A stretch of DNA of 64,000 bases from Dyadobacter psychrophilus. GTDB taxonomy: Bacteria > Bacteroidota > Bacteroidia > Cytophagales > Spirosomataceae. Below are positions 16,988 through 25,289 of this stretch, piece by piece; position 1 is the stretch's first letter; each line of letters begins with the position of its first letter. A program made the position numbers and the translations under genes. The DNA lies in assembly GCF_900167945.1 (NCBI RefSeq), contig NZ_FUZA01000009.1, positions 1 through 64,000 of the forward strand, given 5' to 3'. The notes under the pieces are model-generated. The model searched no databases. It was not told the origin of the DNA and saw nothing but the letters and a program-made list of their open reading frames with translations.

Positions 16988-18252
16988 GCAGTTGTCAGTT
17001 TTTCAGAAACCACTTTGCGGTAAGTTTCTCGCAAGATCCAGAAAAAGCAAAGCACATTGAGGATTTGCAGGCAATATTCGAACAAGTAGGAAAGGTTACT
17101 GAACATTCCCAGTGAAGTATAAGCGGGTTGTTTGATATAAACCCAAACAAATGGCTGCACGACTGTAAGCCAGTTTACCGCTAATAAGATAATGACATGA
17201 AATGTTTTGCGCACATCAATAATTTCGAAAAGAACAGCCATTAAATAGGCAATCAGATAAGCACCCATAGCACTCGCCTGGAAGATCATCATACACACAA
17301 AACAAGCAATGAAAATGCCCGGGAGCACTTCATTAATGTGCTTATGCCGCGCTTTGTAAGCCATAAATGCAGGCACAAAAACCGTGAATAACAATCCGAT
17401 CCAGTTTATTAATGTTGACTTCTTTTCATTAACCGTAAAAAAAAGCTCGACGAACGGCCTGGTGATCGAGAATAAATTAGGTGTCATCAGTTGCTCGGTG
17501 TGCTGAATGGGCATTAAGAACAGATCGCCTATTTGCCAATAAAGGAAGCCAACCGCAGGCAATCCAACCGCAGCCATGACCAAAAGCATTTTGACTGGTT
17601 TCTTAACAACGACGAGAAGCGCAGGTAATAGGAAAATAAAGGTTACCTTAATGGTGAGAAGCGCCAGCGCATACAGCAGCCCGATCCCCACTTCATAATT
17701 AACAGGTTTTTTAAGCGTAAAGCGCCAAATGATCAGTGCAGCGCCCCAAAACCAGACTTCTTCTTGTCCGTCTACCAGAATGTACATAAATCCCGCAGGA
17801 AGCATGTAATAAATGACGGCAAGTTGCAATGCGTTGGTTATCCGGGTTTTATATGTGCTGTAAGTAAGCCAGAGAATAAAGCTCTCCATCAAAACCATAA
17901 ATAAGACGATGGCACGGGAATTGTGCCAGATCCACACCGGAAGACTAATGATATAAGCATATAGCGGCGCATGGTAGGACCAAAAGTCGCGATACACAAA
18001 GCCGCCACGCTTCGCCGCTTCTGCCTTATAAAAAAAGAATGGAATATCTCCTCTTGGATCCTCATTAACGATCAGAAAAATGCCTATCCAGGGAATAAGT
18101 CTAAGCAAAACAAAAGCAAGCCCTAAAACCAGTTTTTCGTTCTCTTTCTGCCATTTAGCGAAGAGTCCGGATTTACTGATCGTCCAGATTATCCCAAACG
18201 TCAGCAAAAGATTGATAAGGAGTTTTGTATAAAAAACAGTAAGAACGGGCAT
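16984..18252 (-). CDS. polytopic membrane protein, GT-C glycosyltransferase-like (422 aa)
   Basis: This is the first gene of a tandem paralogue pair. It has about eleven membrane segments and a first outer loop with NEDPRGDIPFFFYKAEAAKRGG followed by VYRDFWSYHAPLYAY; the acidic residues in that loop are where GT-C enzymes keep their catalytic Asp. I chose the ATG at 18252 over one at 18276 because a TAAGTTTG -7 element (18274-18281, minus) overlaps the upstream codon, so that codon would lie upstream of the transcript start. The lipid-linked sugar donor and acceptor cannot be told from the sequence. Confidence 0.7.
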   Translation of the reverse strand: MPVLTVFYTKLLINLLLTFGIIWTISKSGLFAKWQKENEKLVLGLAFVLLRLIPWIGIFLIVNEDPRGDIPFFFYKAEAAKRGGFVYRDFWSYHAPLYAYIISLPVWIWHNSRAIVLFMVLMESFILWLTYSTYKTRITNALQLAVIYYMLPAGFMYILVDGQEEVWFWGAALIIWRFTLKKPVNYEVGIGLLYALALLTIKVTFIFLLPALLVVVKKPVKMLLVMAAVGLPAVGFLYWQIGDLFLMPIQHTEQLMTPNLFSITRPFVELFFTVNEKKSTLINWIGLLFTVFVPAFMAYKARHKHINEVLPGIFIACFVCMMIFQASAMGAYLIAYLMAVLFEIIDVRKTFHVIILLAVNWLTVVQPFVWVYIKQPAYTSLGMFSNLSYLFEYCLQILNVLCFFWILRETYRKVVSEKLTTA

Positions 18253-18273
18253 TTTTTGCAGCAAATTTGAGCG

Positions 18274-18281
18274 CAAACTTA
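18274..18281 (-). promoter_or_regulatory. -7 promoter element (TAAGTTTG) of the GT-C-like pair
   Basis: TAAGTTTG on the minus strand matches TAnnTTTG. It sits about 22 bases upstream of the chosen start at 18252 and decides against the start at 18276. Confidence 0.55.
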
Positions 18282-18333
18282 AGACAACTTTTTAAACAAT
18301 CATATCATGCCACATCGTGCGCAATTATTCGGA

Positions 18334-19473
18334 ATGGATTTTAATCTCAGCGAAGAGCACCTTGCTGTACAGGAAGCCGCCAGTGATTTTGCTCAAAATC
18401 ATTTATTACCAGGCGTTCTCGAAAGAGATAACGAACAGAAATTTGACAAGGAGCTCCTGCGTCAAATGGGTGAACTTGGCTTTCTGGGCATGATGGTTTC
18501 CCCGGAATACGGCGGCGGAGGCATGGACACGCTTTCGTATGTGATCGCAATGGAAGAAATTTCGAAAATTGATGCATCAGCCGGTGTGATCATGTCTGTG
18601 AACAATTCCCTGGTTTGCTGGGGACTTGAATGTTTCGGAACGGAGGAACAAAAACAGAAGTATCTGACAAAGCTTGCATCGGGAGAAATGATAGGAGCGT
18701 TTTGCTTATCCGAGCCGGAAGCGGGATCAGATGCAACTTCACAACATACAACGGCGGAGGATAAGGGGGACTATTATTTACTAAACGGGACCAAAAACTG
18801 GATTACAAGCGGAGAAACATCCAATGTTTGCCTGGTAATGGCGCAAACAAATCCTGAGTTGAAGCATAAGGGGATCAATGTCTTCATTGTCGAAAAGGGA
18901 TTGGACGGTTTTGTGGTGGGTAAAAAAGAAGATAAAATGGGCATTCGCGCTTCTGACACGCATACGCTTATGTTTACGGATGTGAAGGTTCCCAGGGAAA
19001 ACCGGATTGGTGAAGAAGGTTTTGGCTTCAAATTTGCGATGAGCACATTGAATGGTGGCCGGATTGGTATAGCAGCGCAGGCGCTTGGCATTGCGGCTGG
19101 CGCATTTGAAATTTCCCTGAAATATTCAAAAGAAAGGCAAACTTTTGGCAAACCCATCAGCGAGCACCAGGCCATTCAGTTTAAATTGTCTGAAATGGCA
19201 ACAAAAGTGGAAGCCGCACGCTTACTTGTTTACAAAGCAGCCCGGCTCAAAGACGAGGGGAAGGATTACATTCAGGCATCGGCGATGGCAAAACTATACG
19301 CGTCTGAAACGGCCATGTGGGTGACAACAGAGGCCGTTCAGATTCATGGCGGTTATGGCTATGTAAAAGAATATCATGTAGAGCGCCTGATGCGCGACGC
19401 AAAAATCACTCAGATTTATGAGGGTACCTCTGAAATACAAAAACTTGTAATTGCCAGGGAGTTACTAAAATAA
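18334..19473 (+). CDS. acyl-CoA dehydrogenase (short-chain/butyryl type)
   Basis: This FAD enzyme oxidises acyl-CoA to 2-enoyl-CoA in fatty-acid or branched-chain amino-acid breakdown. Signature 1, GAFCLSEPEAGSD, is near residue 125; KNWITSGE follows; signature 2 with the arginine-rich tail is QIHGGYGYVKEYHVERLMRDAKI (about 340), and the catalytic base Glu is in IYEGTSEIQKLVIAREL near the C-terminus. I prefer the ATG at 18334 (MDFNLSEEHL, 379 aa, the usual family start) over one at 18307, which would add nine residues with no counterpart in the family. It is divergent from the GT-C-like pair. Confidence 0.94.
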   Translation: MDFNLSEEHLAVQEAASDFAQNHLLPGVLERDNEQKFDKELLRQMGELGFLGMMVSPEYGGGGMDTLSYVIAMEEISKIDASAGVIMSVNNSLVCWGLECFGTEEQKQKYLTKLASGEMIGAFCLSEPEAGSDATSQHTTAEDKGDYYLLNGTKNWITSGETSNVCLVMAQTNPELKHKGINVFIVEKGLDGFVVGKKEDKMGIRASDTHTLMFTDVKVPRENRIGEEGFGFKFAMSTLNGGRIGIAAQALGIAAGAFEISLKYSKERQTFGKPISEHQAIQFKLSEMATKVEAARLLVYKAARLKDEGKDYIQASAMAKLYASETAMWVTTEAVQIHGGYGYVKEYHVERLMRDAKITQIYEGTSEIQKLVIARELLK

Positions 19474-19551
19474 TCTGATTTCTGGCATCCTAGCCGATTT
19501 ATTCTAAATCTTGGATTTAAATGATACAGAAATATCACTTTTTTTCATTTT

Positions 19552-19580
19552 TTTGTCAATATATACTTGTATTAGTTTTG
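19552..19580 (+). promoter_or_regulatory. promoter of the AraC-type regulator gene (TTTG-N17-TAGTTTTG)
   Basis: TTTG at 19552-19555 and TAGTTTTG at 19573-19580 match the Bacteroidota -33/-7 pair with a 17-base spacer. The promoter lies after an in-frame upstream ATG (19511) and so supports the later start at 19646. Confidence 0.65.
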
Positions 19581-19603
19581 TACAATTTATTAGATTTGTA
19601 CAA
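19579..19603. promoter_or_regulatory. candidate operator: two TTGTACAA palindromes 17 bp apart
   Basis: The palindrome TTGTACAA occurs at 19579-19586 and again at 19596-19603, overlapping and just after the -7 element of the AraC-type gene. Two copies at a spacing near 1.6 helical turns suggest a bound dimer or tandem sites; autoregulation by the downstream regulator is inferred. Confidence 0.5.
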
Positions 19604-19645
19604 AATTTGAAACAACGGTCAAAAGGACCCTTAAATATATCAAGT

Positions 19646-20575
19646 ATGGAAGACTATAATAAGATTATTGAGTCGCTGGGGGTAAAGTTTGTGAAAGCTC
19701 GTCACATCAGAATTTTGCAACCAATTACCATCAAAAACTTTTACGACGTTCAGAATTCGCTGACGATTTTATACGACGGTGAAGTTTCTTTTGGTTCAGA
19801 AGAATCTCAGAAAGTTGAAGAAGGTGATATGCTGTTCATTCCTGGTGGGAAGCATGCAACTGTGACATATGGTAATGGACAAACTGCCAAGACCGTATCG
19901 AATGAGGAGTTCATGACCAACCGTGATAATTATATTGAAGCAGGCCATGATCCGGCATTGATCGGAAAATTGCCGAATTCATTTGGTTTGATCTCTTTTG
20001 AAGCCAAAGTTTTTGATACAGTTAACTTTTTCACTTCTCTGGACGTTCCGCCGTTCCTGATCAAGAGAGATGACCAGATCGCAATCACGATCAATCAGAT
20101 CCTGACAGAAGATATGCTGGATACACCTGGAAAAGGCCGTATTATTAAGATTAAGACGGAAGAGGTTGTTATCGAGATCATACGTTACATCCTGAAAAAT
20201 AAATTGTTTGTTGAGCAACTTGTAACAAACAGCACTTATTTCAAAGATCCCCGTTTGATCGATATTTTCGCTTACATTAAGGATAACTTGGGCGGAGATC
20301 TTTCCAATAAGGTTTTGGCGAATGTTGCGAACGTATCCGAAGATTACGTTGGACAATATTTCAAAATGCTTACGGGTATCAACCCACAGGATTATATCGA
20401 GTATCAGCGTATGGAAAAAGCCGTTGATTTGCTTCGCACATCCAAGAAAAGCATCCGCGCCATCGGTTCGGACGTGGGTTACAAAGACACAGCCTATTTC
20501 TGCCGTCGCTTCAAAATGATGTTCGGAATTCCAGCCGGTAAAATGCGCCGCCGTGAATCGTTGATGAACGTATAG
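19646..20575 (+). CDS. AraC-family transcriptional regulator
   Basis: The 309-aa protein has an N-terminal cupin-like sensor part (ILYDGEVSFGSEES...GDMLFIPGGKHATVTYG, about residues 40-80) and a C-terminal double helix-turn-helix of AraC type from about residue 205: ANVANVSEDYVGQYFKMLTG, then IRAIGSDVGYKDTAYFCRRF. It should bind DNA as a local regulator; the ligand is unknown. The ATG at 19646 gives the usual family length and lies 65 bases after a good promoter. No obvious target operon adjoins it, so it may be a global or self-regulating factor. Confidence 0.92.
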   Translation: MEDYNKIIESLGVKFVKARHIRILQPITIKNFYDVQNSLTILYDGEVSFGSEESQKVEEGDMLFIPGGKHATVTYGNGQTAKTVSNEEFMTNRDNYIEAGHDPALIGKLPNSFGLISFEAKVFDTVNFFTSLDVPPFLIKRDDQIAITINQILTEDMLDTPGKGRIIKIKTEEVVIEIIRYILKNKLFVEQLVTNSTYFKDPRLIDIFAYIKDNLGGDLSNKVLANVANVSEDYVGQYFKMLTGINPQDYIEYQRMEKAVDLLRTSKKSIRAIGSDVGYKDTAYFCRRFKMMFGIPAGKMRRRESLMNV

Positions 20576-20600
20576 TATTTATAGATTTGATATGCAGGAG

Positions 20601-20629
20601 AAAGAGAACCAGCCGGTTCTCTTTTTTTA
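20601..20629 (+). terminator. terminator of the AraC-type gene
   Basis: AGAGAACC-AGCC-GGTTCTCT forms an 8-bp stem followed by seven T residues. Confidence 0.88.
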
Positions 20630-20639
20630 TGCGCTGACT

Positions 20640-21074
20640 TTATTGCACCGGTGTAAACTGCGCGGCAGCCACTTTCCACTTGCCTCCCGACTTCACGCAG
20701 ACAAACATATAGGAAAGCTCACCCTGGAAGCCGTTGTTCTCAATGCGCGCCCGTACGTTCCACAAACCATTTACAAGAACCACATCTCCATATGTGCGCG
20801 TACGCGCTGCGGAAAGCATTCCCGAATCGACGACGATAAAACCTTGTGAAACGGCTTGTAGTAATGCACGGCCCTCTATGGGCTGTCCTTGCAATCCTAC
20901 CACGCTAAAATCGTCTGAAATGAGGCCCTCTAATGCTGTCGCATCTTCTTCCAGTAAAGCTTTGAAAAACAGATTGGAGCAGTCCAAACCATCCATTGGC
21001 TGTACATTCGTCATTTGGGCATTGGTAACGATTGAAAAGGCCAGTCCCAGGATTATCAATGCTAATGTTTTCAT
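20640..21074 (-). CDS. exported DUF4440/NTF2-like protein (144 aa)
   Basis: A signal peptide (MKTLALIILGLAFSIVTNAQ) precedes a domain with the SnoaL/NTF2-like cone-fold pattern: FFKALLEEDATALEGLISDDFSVVG at about residue 37 and a C-terminal strand pair ending GGKWKVAAAQFTPVQ. This pattern is typical of DUF4440 proteins, which often have no known enzymatic role. It stands alone between convergent and divergent genes. An A/T-rich region upstream has no exact TAnnTTTG element. Confidence 0.78.
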   Translation of the reverse strand: MKTLALIILGLAFSIVTNAQMTNVQPMDGLDCSNLFFKALLEEDATALEGLISDDFSVVGLQGQPIEGRALLQAVSQGFIVVDSGMLSAARTRTYGDVVLVNGLWNVRARIENNGFQGELSYMFVCVKSGGKWKVAAAQFTPVQ

Positions 21075-21179
21075 GCAGCTGCGTGTATGGCGTCAGCGTT
21101 AAAAGTATCAAAACAAATTCACGTCCTGAAATTATATGAGTAGATTCGTCTTTGTTTTGGAATAAATAATGAAAGTTCA

Positions 21180-21572
21180 ATGAAGAAGTTGCTTCTTAAA
21201 GGCTCGATTGCAGCAATGCTTTTCTGTTTTTTCGCTTGCTCCACGCCTCCCGATAAACTAGGGAATCTGGACCTCGTAAAATGGCGCGGAGACAGGGGCG
21301 GGTGTAATGATGTACGTGCAGGGCTTGAAAAAGATTTCAGATCAATAGAGAAGCAATTAAAGGGCAAGTTCGCGGACGATATAGGCGATTTGCTGGGCCG
21401 GCCGGACATTCATCAGCTGGGAGAAAGAAACCAGAAATACTACGTTTACTTTTTGTCAAAAGGAGAGCAATGCTCGGACATTAAGTCAAAATCAAACGCC
21501 CCGAAAGTCATTTTGAAATTTAACGCTGTCGGGCTGCTCAGCGAAATAACGTATCAATCGCGGCCATTATAA
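21180..21572 (+). CDS. small lipoprotein (130 aa), hypothetical
   Basis: The N-terminus MKKLLLKGSIAAMLFCFFAC ends in a lipobox-like FFAC-S, so the mature protein would be anchored by Cys20. The rest is soluble, with WRGDRGGCNDVRAGLEKDF, GRPDIHQLGERNQKYYVYFL and a second Cys pair region (GEQCSDIK). The pattern of a conserved GRPD plus YxVYFL strand resembles small lipoproteins that monitor envelope assembly, but no family is assigned. Its stop is directly adjacent to that of convergent nadD. Confidence 0.7.
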   Translation: MKKLLLKGSIAAMLFCFFACSTPPDKLGNLDLVKWRGDRGGCNDVRAGLEKDFRSIEKQLKGKFADDIGDLLGRPDIHQLGERNQKYYVYFLSKGEQCSDIKSKSNAPKVILKFNAVGLLSEITYQSRPL

Positions 21573-22145
21573 TCAGAGATAGAATTTCTTGATCTTAATG
21601 AGCTGTTCAACAGGCTCGGGCACAAGATAACGGATGGATTTACCTTTTTGTAAACAAGACCTGATGTAAGTGGCAGAAATGTCCAGCAAAGGCGCTTCAA
21701 CAAATTTTACGGCCGGATGGTTAGCAAAAGAGTGCGGTTTTGAATTCGGGCGTGGATATACGTAAAGACCGGTATATTCCAATATTTTATCGTGGTTTTT
21801 CCAATTAGGGAATTGTGCCAAATTGTCTTCTCCCATGATCAGCCTGAATTCATGCTGCGGGAATTTCTCCTGCATTCTTACCAGCGTATCAATCGTGAAG
21901 CTGGGCTTGGGCATGTGAAATTCAATGTCTGTGGCTCTTAACACAGAATTGTCGGAAATGGCCCGCTGAACAAGGTCGTAGCGGTCAAACTCGTGCAGTA
22001 AGCTGTTATTTTTCTTGAATGGATTCTGAGGGCTCACCACGAACCAGACTTGTTCCAGATCCGTGGATGTAGCCATGGTGTTGGCAATTATAAGATGCCC
22101 GACGTGGATGGGGTTGAATGATCCGAAAAAGAGCCCGATTTTCAT
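21573..22145 (-). CDS. nadD: nicotinate-nucleotide adenylyltransferase
   Basis: NadD adenylylates nicotinate mononucleotide to deamido-NAD, the penultimate NAD step. The nucleotidyltransferase motif GSFNPIHVGHLIIA is at residues 8-21, and the C-terminal ISATYIRSCLQKGKSIRYLVP carries the second conserved motif. The 190-aa length is typical. The start overlaps the gmk stop by four bases (ATGA), so the two are translationally coupled. Confidence 0.96.
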   Translation of the reverse strand: MKIGLFFGSFNPIHVGHLIIANTMATSTDLEQVWFVVSPQNPFKKNNSLLHEFDRYDLVQRAISDNSVLRATDIEFHMPKPSFTIDTLVRMQEKFPQHEFRLIMGEDNLAQFPNWKNHDKILEYTGLYVYPRPNSKPHSFANHPAVKFVEAPLLDISATYIRSCLQKGKSIRYLVPEPVEQLIKIKKFYL

Positions 22146-22708
22146 TGAATAAAATCCAGAACCAACGCTTCCGCTTTTTTAAGTGTTTCGTCAAGATCAT
22201 CATTAACGAGCACAACGTCAAACTTATCTTCAAAACTAAGTTCATAACGGACTTTTCCAAGCCGGGTCTCCAGCGATTTCTCGGTCTCCGTTCCCCGTTC
22301 GCTGAGGCGCCGGATGATCTCGGCTTCGGAAGAAACCTTTACAAAAACGGCCAAAGCACTTTCTCGGTAAATCTCTTTTAATTTGAGCCCGCCTTTTACG
22401 TCCACATCAAACAGAACCTGTTTTCCTTCGTTCCAAAGCCGCTCTATTTCCGTTTTGAATGTTCCGTAATAGTTTCCTGCATAAACCTCTTCCCATTCTG
22501 CAAACTCATTTTTGGCAATGCGTTCCCGGAACTCTTTTTTGGGAATGAAGTAGTAATCCTTCCCGTCCACTTCATGGTCACGCCGTTCCCTTGTAGAAGC
22601 GGAAACTGAGAATGCCAGAAGGTTGGGATATTTTTTAAGAAGATGCCTTACTATTGTAGTTTTTCCAGAACCGGAAGGTGCAGAAAATATGATAAGCTTA
22701 CCTTTCAC
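22142..22708 (-). CDS. gmk: guanylate kinase
   Basis: Gmk phosphorylates GMP to GDP. The P-loop APSGSGKTTIVRHL is at residues 10-23, and the GMP-binding part has SVSASTRERRDHEVDGKDYYF (about 34-54) and EWEEVYAGNYYGT (about 71-83). The lid region has RRLSERGTETEKSLETRLGK. The 188-aa length matches the family. The gene sits between the anti-sigma gene (10 bases upstream) and nadD. Confidence 0.97.
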   Translation of the reverse strand: MKGKLIIFSAPSGSGKTTIVRHLLKKYPNLLAFSVSASTRERRDHEVDGKDYYFIPKKEFRERIAKNEFAEWEEVYAGNYYGTFKTEIERLWNEGKQVLFDVDVKGGLKLKEIYRESALAVFVKVSSEAEIIRRLSERGTETEKSLETRLGKVRYELSFEDKFDVVLVNDDLDETLKKAEALVLDFIQ

Positions 22709-22718
22709 ACGAACAGCA

Positions 22719-23009
22719 TTAACTGTTTATTTTTGAAATAATTGTCTTTAAAATGCTTTCAGGGCACGGCTTTTTTTCGATCTTAAAATTCAGCGAATCT
22801 TTGATGCATTTTTCCAGTCTGTACGACTCGATACAAGGTAAACATTTGTCCATGTTTTCACGAAAATGGTCCTTCTCGGCGTCGGTTGCTTCGTCATCAA
22901 GAATGGCTTGAATTACCTTCATGCATTCTGCGTGATGCTCGCATTTCTGCTTCATGGGTTGTTTTTGCGCTTCTTCAGTTACTGAAGGCGTTGTAGGGGA
23001 TGCATTCAT
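22719..23009 (-). CDS. putative zinc-binding anti-sigma factor (96 aa)
   Basis: The small soluble protein has a His/Cys-rich core: KCEHHAECMKVIQAILDDEATDAEKDHF followed by MDKCLPCIESY. The HxxxxxxCxxC arrangement is the ZAS zinc-finger pattern that holds ECF sigma factors inactive. The C-terminal PCPESILKTIISKI segment is typical of the Bacteroidota group. It lies 84 bases downstream of an ECF sigma gene on the same strand, its likely partner. It lacks a membrane segment, so it would sense cytoplasmic or redox signals; that is inferred. Confidence 0.8.
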   Translation of the reverse strand: MNASPTTPSVTEEAQKQPMKQKCEHHAECMKVIQAILDDEATDAEKDHFRENMDKCLPCIESYRLEKCIKDSLNFKIEKKPCPESILKTIISKINS

Positions 23010-23093
23010 TATTAAAATGAAAAATAAAGAATAATGGAATATATGTACAGTTGTACCCTATAACCGAAGAGGTTGCAAAAAAAGTTTCACAAC

Positions 23094-23693
23094 CTATGAA
23101 TCATATCCCATCGAACTTGCGTAACTCTTTAATTTTTCTTTCAATAAGTTACGCGCACGGTGTAATCTGGATCTCACAGTGCCTATCGGAATGTCGAGAA
23201 TCTTGGCCATTTCTTCATAAGTGAACCCTTCAATATCGCAAAGAATGATTACTGTCCGAAAGTCCACTGGCAATGCATTTAGTGCATTTGCAACCTCATC
23301 TCCAATTAATTCCTGAACTGCATCAGCCCGAAGATCGACCGTGTAAGTTGTATCAGAAGCTTCCTCAGAATTGTAGGTAGTTTCAACTTCCTGATAATCT
23401 ACTTTCGAAGGCTCCTTACTTTTCTTGCGGTAATCATTTATAAAACTATTCTTAAGAATCCGGAAAAGCCATGCTTTTGCATTGGTCCCCTGTTCAAAAG
23501 AGGAGATAAAACGGAAAGCTTTTAAGTATGTATCCTGGACCAGGTCATTTGCGTCGTCTTCGTCCATGGTAAGGCGAAAGGCGAAGTTATACATGGAGTC
23601 AATGTGTGGCATGAACTCACGGTTAAAAACTTCATAACGAAGGTCATCCGTGTATTCATTAGTCGTGAGCGTTTCTGACATGGCAACTAACAT
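23094..23693 (-). CDS. RNA polymerase ECF-type sigma factor
   Basis: This sigma-70 family member has region 2 (FAFRLTMDEDDANDLVQDTYLKAFRFISSFE, about residues 38-68, then AKAWLFRILKNSFINDYRK) and region 4 (LPVDFRTVIILCDIEGFTYEEMAKIL...GTVRSRLHRARNLLKEKL, about 143-190). It should direct a stress-type regulon together with the zinc-binding anti-sigma factor encoded just downstream. An alternative ATG four codons in (23681) is equally possible. The gene follows mreD by 222 bases and is probably not in its operon. Confidence 0.93.
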   Translation of the reverse strand: MLVAMSETLTTNEYTDDLRYEVFNREFMPHIDSMYNFAFRLTMDEDDANDLVQDTYLKAFRFISSFEQGTNAKAWLFRILKNSFINDYRKKSKEPSKVDYQEVETTYNSEEASDTTYTVDLRADAVQELIGDEVANALNALPVDFRTVIILCDIEGFTYEEMAKILDIPIGTVRSRLHRARNLLKEKLKSYASSMGYDS

Positions 23694-23915
23694 AGGAATG
23701 CTGAATTTACAAAGATTAACAACAGCTCCAAATCGTACAAATTAAAATTTGATGAATGGCTTATCGAAGCTACTTAATAGCCATATTTTCACGATAAAAA
23801 TTAAATCAACCCGGAACCGCTTCCTAAAATATTCCAAATTGAATTGCCTCCTGCCGTATTTAATGTATCAACATCAAATTTCGAGCCACACGACTTTCGT
23901 GTCAAAATGTCATAT

Positions 23916-24419
23916 TTAACGTTTGGAAAAAAGTTCCAGGAGGATAATAAGAAGGGTAGTGAACAGCGCGCTTGCACCAATGCGGATGAGCGTGTAAAGG
24001 ATCATTCCAAAATGGTTTATCTCCATAAGGAATAGCATGGAATGATGCAATAAAATAAGCGGAAACACATAGCCAAGGAACGCGCCAAGCCCTTGCGCCC
24101 GAATCCCCACCTCAGCTCTTTCGGCTCCTCTTGACTTCATTTGATAATGGATCAGGAAAGGCCGGAGATAAGCGATCAGGACAGTAGCCGAAGCGTGCAT
24201 CCCAAAAGTGTTGGAAAATACGTCCACAGTGAACCCAATGCCAAAAGCGATCAACAACAAATACATTCTGTCAATGTCAGCGGGGAGTAACAGGACGCCG
24301 GCAATGTAGATGAAACAGAAGGCATAATTAAACAATACGACATTCCGCATGAAGAAGATCTGCAGGAACAGATACAGCAGGATCATCAGGGAATATTGTA
24401 TGGCTTCTCGTAAACTCAT
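23916..24419 (-). CDS. mreD: rod shape-determining protein MreD (putative)
   Basis: The 167-aa protein has about five membrane segments and follows mreC with a four-base ATGA overlap, the standard mreBCD order. MreD is an inner-membrane part of the elongasome. The sequence itself is poorly conserved in the family (FMRNVVLFNYAFCFIYIAGVLLLP near residue 23 is consistent), so the call relies partly on context. No mrdA or rodA gene follows; the next gene is the ECF sigma factor. Confidence 0.88.
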   Translation of the reverse strand: MSLREAIQYSLMILLYLFLQIFFMRNVVLFNYAFCFIYIAGVLLLPADIDRMYLLLIAFGIGFTVDVFSNTFGMHASATVLIAYLRPFLIHYQMKSRGAERAEVGIRAQGLGAFLGYVFPLILLHHSMLFLMEINHFGMILYTLIRIGASALFTTLLIILLELFSKR

Positions 24420-25255
24420 TTAGTATTTATCGTACGTAATTTAAGACTATCCTGCTCCCCAAGTTGTTGATTTTGTACCACATAAACGTAAGAAAGGTTT
24501 CGGAAATCGGTCGCCAGCCTCAATGTAATGTTGTAAAATGTCTGATTAGGATGCACTGTAACCGTTTCCACGCGGCCTACCATAATGCCGGGAGGAAAGA
24601 CAGAGTTCTGGTCCGAAGTAACCGCGGAATCTCCTTTGAAGATCTTGGTATATTTCGAGACGTCAATCATATCAATGATATTCGGATCCTTTCCAGGCCA
24701 TTTTGCATAACCAATTTCCTTGCTCCGCACCAGCTTTGAAGAAACCATAAATTGCGAATGCAGGATAGAGGTTACAACAGAATAGTTGTCGGAGCAAAAA
24801 CGGACCTTACCAACAACCCCCGTTGCAGAAATAACGCCCATTCCAGGTTTGATCCCGTCCGAGGTTCCCTTATCGATCGTTAGCACATTATTGGTTTTAT
24901 TCGTCTCATTGTCAACAACCTTGGCCACTGTAAATGTAAAGCGCGATGCAAACGACGAATCAGGCACATACCCAGCCGGCGAATCGACGGGTTTTTTCTG
25001 GGTTAATGCGGTTACTGTTGCACGGAGCCGGGCGTTTTCATTCGCTAATGCTGAGTTAACTTCATCCAGTTTGGTGTATTCTCTGGCAGAATTGGAGAAA
25101 GCTAATGTCTTGGCAACGTAATAGTTGGAGGTGTTGAAATAAGTTGCGCCCCAGTAAGAGTTACTGCGCACGATCAACCAGACACTGAGAACTTCCAGCA
25201 AGATAAATACCAAAAAGAAACGATTCCGGACAACGAAATCAACGAGTTGAAGCAT
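24416..25255 (-). CDS. mreC: rod shape-determining protein MreC
   Basis: MreC links the cytoplasmic MreB to the periplasmic cell-wall machinery. There is one N-terminal membrane segment (FFLVFILLEVLSVWLIV, about 13-29), a coiled coil (EYTKLDEVNSALANENARLRA, about 60-80) and a periplasmic beta domain with TIDKGTSDGIKPGMGVISATGVVGKV near residue 130. The 279-aa length is normal. It lies 34 bases after mreB and overlaps mreD. Confidence 0.95.
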   Translation of the reverse strand: MLQLVDFVVRNRFFLVFILLEVLSVWLIVRSNSYWGATYFNTSNYYVAKTLAFSNSAREYTKLDEVNSALANENARLRATVTALTQKKPVDSPAGYVPDSSFASRFTFTVAKVVDNETNKTNNVLTIDKGTSDGIKPGMGVISATGVVGKVRFCSDNYSVVTSILHSQFMVSSKLVRSKEIGYAKWPGKDPNIIDMIDVSKYTKIFKGDSAVTSDQNSVFPPGIMVGRVETVTVHPNQTFYNITLRLATDFRNLSYVYVVQNQQLGEQDSLKLRTINTK

Positions 25256-25289
25256 GGGCTAAAATGTTCACATCGTGAACGATCCGATA

